Source of the DNA: Erigeron canadensis
Lineage: Eukaryota > Streptophyta > Magnoliopsida > Asterales > Asteraceae
Assembly (NCBI RefSeq): GCF_010389155.1
Contig: NC_057768.1
Location: 22,825,966 to 22,889,965, forward strand
Length of the DNA: 64,000 bases
Reading direction: 5' to 3'
Shown: positions 14,809 through 23,678 of the stretch, in pieces
How the letters are laid out: each line of letters opens with the position of its first letter
Position numbering within the stretch: the stretch's first letter is position 1
Position numbers and translations under genes: made by a program
The notes under the pieces: generated by a model
Databases searched by the model: none
What the model was told of the DNA's origin: nothing
What the model saw: only the letters and a program-made list of their open reading frames with translations

Positions 14809-15700
14809 ACTGAACTAGTGATGGTATCATAAAAAGCAAAGTAATCTCCAAGATAGACCTTGAGATGATCGGCCAAGAATGATGAATCAATATATTCATG
14901 ATGGTGGGATTTGCAATTTGCAAACCAAATACACAATTGTTTGGGAAGCAAGGCCAGAAAAGAATCAGTTGTGAAAGCAAAAAGAAAAAGATAATGCTGA
15001 AAATTTCTGATCACAAGAGAATAGGCTTGTGCAAGCACGACTTGCTCTCAAAACCTCTTTGAATTGCAATAAAATGTAAGTTAAGGAAACCATGATCTTC
15101 TTCCAAATCTGAAATTTCGCTAGCCAAGTGCTAAACAATACTAATGTAAGTGAACGGATGCCCAAAAGGCTAAGAATTGAATGAGAAGACCAAACGTCGT
15201 ACAACCAATCAACACTGACCGGAAGACCAAATGTTAGTAGATTGAATGCGAAAACAATGATAACATTCCAAATAGGTTTTGAGACCATTAGTCGTTTCTA
15301 AACCTTTGGAACTACGTCCATCACTTTCTTGAAAGTCGTCTGTTTTGATGTGTATGGTATAAACAATAGATGAGGTAGAGAAGAGGAAGAAAATGAAGAA
15401 AGATATGAAGTATATAGTTTTGAATAGCCAAAAATATTTCAATTCGGAAGAGATTAAACCAGATAGTGTATTGTAGATTTTCGTGTTTTCTGGGGTTTGA
15501 TCAAGAACATTCTAATTGCCTATGATTTTGGTGAAAAGGTCTTCAGACACTTTGATACGAGCCAATAAAATTAAAGAGAGAGGAAGGATGATGTAGAGGT
15601 TAATTTGTGTAAAGATTTGTTTATAAGCTGAGATTATTTTGAAGGTCTCTTTGAAGATGTCAAATAAGCCAAGTAATTTAAATTGTTCTTGACAGCATCA
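14809..15700 (-). pseudogene. Decayed tandem copy of the membrane-protein gene at 17227
   Basis: The sequence aligns along its length with the intact gene at 17227-18225. Shared stretches include the C-terminal TCTCCAAGATAGACCT segment (14847), the central AAAACAATGATAA-type segment (15250) and the upstream TTCTTGAATGGTGCTTGCTTA (about 15711). A deletion of about 22 bp near 15690 removed the start codon. Frameshifts and missing segments break the rest; the total length is about 100 bp shorter than the parent. No intact product can be made. The scattered minus-strand open frames at 14774-15442 are pieces of this relic. Confidence 0.85.
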
Positions 15701-15898
15701 ACCTACAGTTCTTGAATGGTGCTTGCTTAAAGATTGACTTATTCGATTGAGTATACATTCTTATTGACTTGTTACGTTGAGTATGCAAACCGTTATCACT
15801 TGCTTTTATCTAGTCCAGAAATATAATATCCTTTTGTTTTTTAAAGTTACAAAATATATTAGGAATCAGTACATAATTTTTAACTAAATTTTTTTGAA

Positions 15899-16093
15899 CT
15901 ATAAATAGAGTTAATTGCAAGATTCGTTTATGTGGTTTGTTCATCATTTCCATGATTTACATTCTTTTTCAAGGATGTAACTCGTTACATAACTGAGTAG
16001 TTTGGACCCTTACATTAAAATTTTGAAAAGAAAAGTAAACCACGATAATGAACAAACGACAAAGATGAAATATGCAATTAACTCCTATAAAAA
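15899..16093. mobile_element. MULE-like MITE with 9-bp duplication
   Basis: The element is 15908-16084 (177 bp). It starts GAGTTAATTGCA and ends TGCAATTAACTC, perfect 12-bp inverted ends. The flanks CTATAAATA (15899-15907) and CTATAAAAA (16085-16093) match at 8 of 9 positions. The paralogous stretch upstream of the intact gene (about 18570) lacks the insertion. Confidence 0.75.
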
Positions 16094-17226
16094 TGAATTA
16101 TAAAGAATTTAGTGTTAACATAGAAGAAGTTCAAAAAAATTAAAGCCTTGTAAGATCATTTGCAGTGGTCACTCCAACCATGAATCAAAACTAATTATTA
16201 TAAGCGCAACATTTTTCTCATATCAAAAAATCCTCCCACCAGTATAACCAAGTAGATTTTTAATTTTTATTTTATTTTACTGTTTGTAGTACAAAAACAC
16301 CATTATCATGACCGCAGATTCTTCACCACCGGCTCGCGGTCATCGCCATAACGAGTTCGAGTTGAAGACTAATGCTAAAGTATACTTTTTTTTCCACTCT
16401 TTTAAAAATAACCTGTTTTATTTAAAATCATTGTTCGATACACAAAAATGGACCCCACAAAATATAATAATAATCAGTTATGATAGTTGTATTTTTAAAA
16501 ATACCTAACTCTATATGCTCCGTATTTTATATAGGATAGAGGGGAATGGTACAATCCTACACAATCTCCATGTGCAAGTGAGTGAACCAAGAATAAAGTT
16601 TGTTAGTTCTTCCATTTAACTTCTTTGGGATTTGAGATCATTTTTATATTTTTGCCTAGTAATACGAAATTGAATAATTTCAATTCATATTGCTTTGCTT
16701 TTTTCTTATCAAGACAAATTTTCAACTACTTGTATTACTCTCAAATATTAACTTATAGTGGGGTGTTGGAGCGTTTGGAAATAGAAAAACAAAAATTGAT
16801 TCTCCAACACTACTATTAATTTGGAAAAGATTATGCATGGTATAAAAGCATTGAGATTTTTATGGTACAGATATAGAATATAAAAACAAAAATCTAACAG
16901 GGTATAAAATGTGTTAATTTCAACTTACGTAAGCATTTTTAACTCCAAGGCAAAACACTCCCCCTATCAATGTACTTTTACATCCTACCGTTTTGGCAGA
17001 TCGCTTTGTGATTAAAAGTTACATTTTGAGTATAATAATTAAATGTTTTTTATTTGAATGGAGTTGGGTATATAAAAAGACTATATATATATATATTCTT
17101 CACTTAACTATATGGGAACTAATGAAAAAAATAAAATACCCAAATAATCATTTCTCATTTCAAATGTGAAGAATATATATAGTAGCACATAATGTTACAA
17201 AATAGGATACCGTTACAATTATAATT
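16094..17226. other. Upstream flank of the pseudogene copy and spacer
   Basis: No gene is supported. The part up to about 16640 is the left copy of the segmental duplication. A short open frame at 16308 (66 codons) starts in GC-richer sequence but turns into low-complexity A/T-rich sequence after 24 codons. The rest is AT-rich. Confidence 0.45.
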
Positions 17227-18225
17227 CTAAATGTCGAAGCTTTCTAGTTGTACATTCTTTGAATTTAATGGTAAGTAATCTCCAAGATAGACCTCGAGAT
17301 GATCAGCCAACAATGATTTATCAATGTGTTCATGATGGTAGGATTTGCAGACGAAATACACAATGGTTTGGGCAGTAAGGCTGAAAAGAATTAGTAGCGA
17401 AAGCAACAAGAAAAATATAACGCCGAAAATGGTTCTGCTCACGAGTGAACCATCTTGTGCAAGCACAACGTGCCTGTCAAAACCCACTTGAATCGCAATA
17501 AAACATAAGTTCAGGAAACAATAGATTACAATAGAAACACCCGCCTTTCCTTTGATCAAGTCTTTGCTCTTTAACATTGCTTTAATACCATAATCTTCTT
17601 CCAAAACCGAAACCACACTAGCCAAGTGCCAAACAACACTAATGTAAATGAAAATCGCCAAATAAATGATGCCCAAAAGGCTAAGAATGAAAAGACCAAA
17701 CATTGTAAAACCAATCAAGGCTACCCATGAGACCAAAACCACCAATGCTAGTAGATTGAATGCAAAAACAATGATGAAATTCCAAACAAATGTGACCATT
17801 AATCGTTTCCAAACTTTTGGAACGACGCTCATCACTTTCTTGAAATTCATGTGTTTTGATGTGTAGATACATGCAATGGTGTAAACAATAGATGAGGTAG
17901 AGATCAAGGAAAGGATGAGGAAAAATATAAAGTATAGAGTTTTGAACACCCAAAAGTATGTCCATTCGGAAGAGATTAAGTCAGAGAGTGAATTGTACGT
18001 CTTTGTGTCTTTTGGGGTTTGATCAAGAGCATTCTCATTGTCTATGATTTTGCCGAAAAGGTCTTCAGATACTTCGATATGAGCTAAGAAAATGAAAGAA
18101 AGAGGAAGGATGATGGAGAGTGTAATTTGTGTGAAGATTTGTTTATAAGTTGAGATGATTTTGAAGGTCTCTTTGAAGATGCCAAAGAAGCCAAGAAATT
18201 GAAATTGTTCTTGTTCTTGATCCAT
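17227..18225 (-). CDS. Plant-specific multi-pass membrane protein, unknown function
   Basis: An intact intronless gene of 332 residues. Hydrophobic segments lie at about 28-50, 95-120, 145-172, 174-205, 230-247 and 264-293, giving about six membrane spans. The N-terminus (MDQEQEQFQFLGFFGIFKET) and C-terminus are polar. The segment with LASVVSVLEEDYGIKAMLKSK.. (about 201-221) and the tail with KSYHHEHIDKSLLADHLEVY (about 294-313) are what I recall as hallmarks of an uncharacterised plant family of tandemly duplicated integral membrane proteins. No enzymatic motif is visible, so no function is assigned. A decayed copy lies 1.5 kb away. The start is the first Met in the frame, and the pseudogene flank aligns right up to it. 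Confidence 0.82.
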   Translation of the reverse strand: MDQEQEQFQFLGFFGIFKETFKIISTYKQIFTQITLSIILPLSFIFLAHIEVSEDLFGKIIDNENALDQTPKDTKTYNSLSDLISSEWTYFWVFKTLYFIFFLILSLISTSSIVYTIACIYTSKHMNFKKVMSVVPKVWKRLMVTFVWNFIIVFAFNLLALVVLVSWVALIGFTMFGLFILSLLGIIYLAIFIYISVVWHLASVVSVLEEDYGIKAMLKSKDLIKGKAGVSIVIYCFLNLCFIAIQVGFDRHVVLAQDGSLVSRTIFGVIFFLLLSLLILFSLTAQTIVYFVCKSYHHEHIDKSLLADHLEVYLGDYLPLNSKNVQLESFDI

Positions 18226-19864
18226 TTGATAGATAGCTTCAACTTGTAGTTCTTGAATGGTGCTTGCTTAGAGATTATTTATATCTACCTAGCTTTGTTA
18301 TTGGATTGAATGTGCAAACCTTTTTCACTTGTTTTTATCTTTAAAAATAATATTCTTGGCAAGAATGAGAATACTGTTTTAAGAATGTGTTTTTGGTAAC
18401 CTAGACTAAGGAGAAGGTCCGAGTTTAAATCAAGACATTGGTGTTATAAAATAACTTTGAAGAAACCTGATTAACAACAAATAACATTTTCCGTTTTAAA
18501 AAAAGGTAAATAAATTTGAAGTTACTACTATATATATTATGAATCATCCATAATTTTTAACTAACATGTTTGAAACTATGAATACGAATATTTTAGCGTC
18601 AAAACAGGACAAGTGCAATAGAATCAAAGCCTTGTAATCAACGTTGACAAAATGCCGGTTATAACTTAATCTCTCCACGCGATAGGCAAGTACACTTTTT
18701 AATCTATTTAAAAACTCATCTTCTATTATATAAAAAATCATTATTTGATTAGCGGCCCGATTTTCCAAGTTTATCGAGCCGGCTTGTATTTTGAATGTCG
18801 TAGAATCTATAGAATAAGTTCAACTCTTTATTACAAAGATTATATTTTTTATGTCAATAATATCTTGAAAACGTCTAATTTAGAGCTCGTTACCCTCTCA
18901 TTTATTGCGATTTGGCGAGTTGTCACATTAAACACCCCTAACTTTATACTAAAAAATGCGCCCTTGGTAAAGATGTTATTTTCAAAAATGGGATAAAAAA
19001 ATCTTAAATACATAAGGATAAGAGGGAACGTAGAATGCTACACAACCTCCATGTGCAGGTGAGTGAACCAAGAAGAGAATGAATCGAAGTTGGTTCCTTC
19101 TTCCCGTTAACTTCTTTGGGATTTGAGATCATTTTGTTTTTTGTGCACATAATATGGAATTGAATAAATTTAAAGTATGTTGCTTTGCTATCAAGCTTTA
19201 CCTATTTATCTAGGATAAATATCTACAATTTGGATAAATGTTTATAATGTAATATAGTTAAAGTTGTATTCATTATATTTATTTATTTTTAAATTGTCTA
19301 TTGTAGGTAAAAGTTCATGCATGGCAACCATATATAACGGCCACTTGTTAGTTTTTGATTGGTCAGATACATTTGGATACACACAATAGACATCATTTAA
19401 AGATAATTACATACAATGAACACAACTTTATTTATTTCACACTATAGACATTCGTCCAAAGTTTATTACATTCAAAAATACTTATCTTATTTACCTATCT
19501 TTATCTCTATCTCTACATAACATTATAAAGCATTTATTCCTTTCAACTTTTACAACTAAGTAGTTGATAACCCTAAGTAACTATCTTCAAACATATATCT
19601 AGCAACTTTTAAAATAACTATATCACTCCCTTTAACATCTCTCACTTTTATATTAATACGCACATCGATACCACCACCATCATCATTGGCACAATTGTCA
19701 TACCGTCACATTAGGCTTTCTATAATCTAATGGTGCTTTACCTACAAATGTCAACTCTTTTTTTTCTTTATGAACTCGAAATCCATATCTATATTTAAAC
19801 ATTTGAGAAAATTCTTAACTTAAATAAATAATTAAAACCTTGATTCAATAATTGAGATTTTGTA
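18226..19864. other. Promoter region and AT-rich spacer
   Basis: Up to about 19140 this is the upstream flank of the membrane-protein gene and matches the flank of the pseudogene copy. From 19140 on it is AT-rich with an ACCACC-containing block near 19665 that is shared with 880 and 62930. No gene seen. Confidence 0.45.
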
Positions 19865-20023
19865 TAAGGATGATGACAATCATGCCTCCCATGTCTAATC
19901 ATATATAGCAATCCATCAATGATATACCTTCACGTTATTTTATGCCTAACTCATGCCTAACCCATGACAACCATGTATTCCCATACCTCAAATAATTTAA
20001 TTTTATTAGTTTTATATTTATGT

Positions 20024-20055
<32 letters not shown>

Positions 20056-20239
20056 ATTTAAACAACGAATACAAATATAATATATTTAAAAATATAAAAT
20101 TTGCGTCGAACTTAAAAAAAATAAACAAACGATATATGTGTCAAGCTATAATCAAGTAGTGGTGTATATTTGTCAAACTTAAAAATATAGGGGGTTAATT
20201 GTAATAATGTAATGAATGAGAGATTCTCCGTATAAAAGT

Positions 20240-20570
20240 CAAAGATATCATGTGATGTATTCTGTAGATCATCTTCTTCGTTAACCTCATAATACTTGCC
20301 TATTGTTGGATAATATGGAAATGCCGTAATGCAGTCGTGTTCTCATCCTATAAGCCATCAACTCGTTTCGCAACAAATGAAATAAAGTCTCTAAGCTTCC
20401 TATGGCTGACAAACAGGTCGACGAAATACCGAGTGGATTGGAACAAATGGAATGCTTTTAATATATAATCTCCTGTAAACTTTATATTTTGACTTTTTTC
20501 TTTCCCTTGGATTGTACTCCTAGCTTCTCGCTAGTTTTATGATCAATAAAATTTGAATGTTCGGAAAAAA
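20240..20570 (+). mobile_element. 3' end of a LINE (non-LTR retrotransposon)
   Basis: A frame ending in a stop near 20463 reads ...LSFLWLTNRSTKYRVDWNKW..., which resembles the C-terminal tail of plant LINE reverse transcriptase. It is followed by a 3' untranslated stretch with CTTCTCGCTAGTTTTATGATC, then ATAAAA and a terminal A run (20564-20571). The element is severely 5'-truncated, as is common for LINEs. Confidence 0.55.
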
Positions 20571-20691
20571 AAATCACCTGTAACAACTAATTTTTTTTTT
20601 TAATTCAAAAGAGTGAAACGATCCAAAAAATAAATAATATAAAATAGTAAAAAGACGTTACAAAGCTTCCAACGGTTAGAAAAGGCACTCT

Positions 20692-21117
20692 TCCACACCC
20701 ATGGACGGAGCTGCTATGGGGGCAGTGGGGTCAGCTACACCCACTCCATTTTTATTACAATGTAATTTTTCAAAATTTGAATGATATATTTGTAATTTTT
20801 TTTTTAAAATAAGAAAACATAAATAGGAAATACATACAAATGTTATCTCCGTTGTTATAAGCTTAATCTTTGAAAGTCATTGGTAATCGAAGCAATAATT
20901 TTGAATTAGATCTCTCTATTGACTAAATAAAAAACTTGAGTTGATTTAATTTTTAATAAAAAGAATGAAAAAAAGTTAAATAAAAAGCTTTCTTTGTTTG
21001 GGTATGTAAATGTGTAGTACAGTATTAATGTAGTCGTTTAGGGAAAAATTATTTTCTTTCAAATTATTATATATATTTATCATAAACAATTAATTATAAT
21101 AATCATAATAGTTATGT

Positions 21118-21156
<39 letters not shown>

Positions 21157-21445
21157 CTAACTATTAAATAATAAATATATTTTTCGGGTTTCTTACATTA
21201 TTTACATTTTTATTCAATAAGACTACACGTGCGGTCTTTATTTTTATCAAAATAAACTCGTATTTTTTAATATGAGTGTTACACCCGTTGTGGGTGACAA
21301 AATTCTTTTGAGGATCCGTTTTGTATTCTCGAGCTAGGGTCGAATTTTGTTTACATTTTTGGATACGACTCATATAAATATGACAAACAACTTTCAAAAT
21401 TGCCCCATCGTAAAAAAGGTTTCTGGCTCTATCTCTGCCCACACT
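20692..21445. mobile_element. hAT-like non-autonomous element, copy 1
   Basis: The element is about 20700-21437 (738 bp). The left end CATGGACGGAGCTGC and the right end in complement CAGAGATAGAGCCAG are diverged inverted ends. Flanks TCCACACC and CCCACACT match at 6 of 8 positions. The body matches the element at 61978-62711, for example around TTATCTCCGTTGTTATAAGC (20840) and AAGCAATAATTTTGAA (20890). A (TA)n run at 21121-21154 is internal. Confidence 0.65.
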
Positions 21446-21560
21446 CATGCCTGAGCGGCAATGTTTGCCTGGAACCTCCATGCCTAGCTCATGCCTAAAG
21501 CATGGCGGCAGTGTTTGCCGCTAGGCATGACCATGCCTAGCCCCATTGCCATCGTCCTAA

Positions 21561-22083
21561 TGTATTCGTTTCAATTTCGTTTTCTAGAATTACTTATACT
21601 GCAAACCCTATATAGTTTAGTTAAAACATATCATTGATATGATTTTCTCGATTTCCCCCCTAATATCATGCCTATGTAATCTTTTCTTTTTCTTTCTTGG
21701 TTGACTGGAGTATGAACCATCACACATGTCACATGTGTTTTTAAATGTTTATTTGTAAAATTTTTGTCACCCTAACTTCAAACCTATAAATCCCTCGCAT
21801 TTGTCTTTTGATATTTGAGAATTATACAAGTTATTTTACCTATACAATTTTCAAAACTTGTATGAAGTTCTAACACTAAATTTTCTTCGGTTTCTAATTA
21901 AAATCATTGTTATACGAGTAAACCGGTACCCACTATCGATTGGATATATGGAATCAATGAAAATTTTGAAGTGAATAACATTTTGCGTCCAAAAACATGA
22001 TATAATCCTCTCGTAGGCGGATCTAGTAGAACTAAAATCACCAAATATGAAGAAATGACCATTGTGATACCATAAATCGGAAG
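21561..22083. other. Gene-free spacer
   Basis: AT-rich, no gene or clear repeat. The minus-strand frame at 21851-22201 crosses the LTR boundary at 22089 and is not credible as a gene. Confidence 0.5.
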
Positions 22084-22650
22084 CCAAGTGTAACACCCGA
22101 CATTTAAAAATATGGATTTCAAAAGTTTTTAAATAAAACAACCATTTAATGCGGAAAAGGTCCCTTTTTAAAAGATCATCATTTCCTAACGGAAATATCA
22201 ATCATAGTTTTGGTGTTACTGTAACACCCCAACTAGGCGGAAACATGGGGCATTAATAGAAAAGCTCAGCACGACATGGGAATTAAGTAGAGACAACTAA
22301 ATGCATTCAAGGATTTGAGCAATCCATACATAATTCAAATACGAATACAAGTTTTGGATCAAATAATGCACGAGGAGCACAACACCATCAATAGTTTACA
22401 AAAGATAGTTCAATGATGGCTAACGATCCTAGGCATAACCCATGAACGGGTGCAATGAATCACGGATCTATAAAAGTCCAAGCTCAATCCTATCACATGC
22501 AATGCAATCATCCATCACGTCTTTGATTCACTTGATTACCTGAAAAGTGTACTAAAATGCGTCAACATAAAGTTGGTGAGTTCGTAGGTTTTGACTATAA
22601 GAACCAAGTGTCGGGATAACAACCGTTTAACCTTGATACGAACATAGTTA

Positions 22651-22804
22651 GATCATTAAATGATCATAAAACCTTGAAACCTTGATTTGGATCGATAAAC
22701 GATCAGACACCTTGAAACCTTGATTGGGTCATTAAATGATCTCATAATTGGGATCGTTAAACGATCACCAAGCCTTGAAACCTTTATTGGATCATTTAAT
22801 GAAC
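22651..22804. repeat. Array of five 15-bp GATC dyads
   Basis: GATCATTAAATGATC (22651), GATCGATAAACGATC (22690), a GTCATTAAATGATC variant (22727), GATCGTTAAACGATC (22752) and GATCATTTAATGAAC (22790). Arms stay complementary while the bases change between copies. Start spacing is 39, 37, 25 and 38 bp. Confidence 0.8.
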
Positions 22805-22806
22805 CT

Positions 22807-23042
22807 CATAACCTTGATACGAACATATACAATCACACAACCTTGATTCACAATCCAAACGAGCACATAACCTGGATAAACTAGCAAACAATCATACGAC
22901 CTTTATTCACAAAGCAAACAAACACATAACCTTGATAACTAGCCAAACATTCATACAACCTCGATTCACAAAACAAACAAACACATAACCTTGATAAAAT
23001 AGCCAATCATTCATGCAACCTTGATTCACAATTAAATTAACA
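22807..23042. repeat. Four tandem 59-bp repeats
   Basis: The anchor CATAAC recurs at 22807, 22866, 22925, 22984 and 23043, exactly 59 bp apart each time. The units contain CCTTGAT and a CAACCT..ATTCACAA block. Exact length conservation with base substitutions means no indels since amplification. Confidence 0.85.
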
Positions 23043-23295
23043 CATAACGATCAACAAAACGAGTAAACACGTTGTACACTTTCCACCCCAAAATCATATA
23101 GAGAAAAGGGGCTACGAACTCACCTTAGCTTTAGAAGTTGTTAGAATGAGCTTAAGCGGGTGAGCGGGGACCACAACGATCACAAACCTATTACATCAAC
23201 ATCTTATAGTCACATTATATCCTACACTATGCCACCACCCCAAGAATGGTTTATAAGATGGATTTAGAACACAAAATATACATAATTAGCAAATA

Positions 23296-23566
23296 TGTGG
23301 CACGCAGGAAATGCATGTGGCACATATTTGGCTTTTTCAGATTTTTGGGCAAATGTGGCACATGCATACATGAATGTGGCGCATATTTGACTCTGTTGAG
23401 ACTTTACACAAAAACTGTGGCACATGCATTACTGCATGTGGCACATATTTAGCTATTTCGGATTTTTGTCAATTATGTGGCACATGCACACATGCATGTG
23501 GCACATATTTGACCATGTTCGGAACTTACACAAAAACTGTGGCACATGCATACCCAATGTGCCACA
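23296..23566. repeat. Array of paired TGTGGCAC dyads, ~60-bp period
   Basis: TGTGGC starts at 23296/23316, 23354/23375, 23416/23437, 23476/23497 and 23538, followed by an inverted partner (TGTGCCAC) near 23557. Members of a pair are 20-21 bp apart and pairs recur every 58-62 bp. The core ATGTGGCACAT is a dyad around one central base. A TATATAAA follows about 105 bp after the array. Confidence 0.85.
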
Positions 23567-23670
23567 CCTGGGCATGTTCTTGCTCAAAACGGGTTTTGAC
23601 ACTAAAATTGACCCAAAACTCATTTTCAATCTTGAATAGACGAAATTGAACATAAACAAACATAACCCAC

Positions 23671-23678
23671 TATATAAA
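23671..23678 (+). promoter_or_regulatory. TATA-like box downstream of the LTR dyad array
   Basis: TATATAAA lies about 105 bp after the last dyad. If this unit is an LTR in plus orientation, it could be the U3 core promoter. Orientation is not established. Confidence 0.35.

Larger units (their letters stand above)
14809..19140. repeat. Tandem segmental duplication of a membrane-protein gene
   Basis: Two copies lie in direct order: about 14809-16640 and 17260-19140. Besides the gene body, upstream segments match. Examples are 16555-16645 against 19035-19125 (ACAA.CTCCATGTGCA.GTGAGTGAACCAAGAA, then CTTCTTTGGGATTTGAGATCATTTT). The left copy holds the pseudogene, the right copy the intact gene. 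Each copy has since gained its own insertions. Confidence 0.8.
19865..21560. mobile_element. Composite element with TAA duplication, possibly Harbinger-like
   Basis: The left end GGATGATGACAAT (19868) and the complement of the right end GGACGATGGCAAT (21557) match at 11 of 13 positions. TAA flanks both. CATGCCTA-type words recur near both ends (19885-19980, 21440-21535). Inside lie a LINE 3' fragment and an hAT-like element. The long span and mixed content make the outer boundary tentative. Confidence 0.45.

Noticed and set aside
16308..16508. Frame starting MTADSSPPARGHRHNEFELK
   Set aside because: The first 24 codons look less biased than the surroundings and could be a captured first exon, but no partner exon or known domain was found.
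23246..23649. Three overlapping open frames with Cys/His-rich repeats (CGTC..ACGTYL-like)
   Set aside because: All plus-strand frames are open here only because the TGTGGCAC repeat array contains few stop codons. There is no start context, the frames are mutually exclusive, and they lie inside an LTR-like unit.
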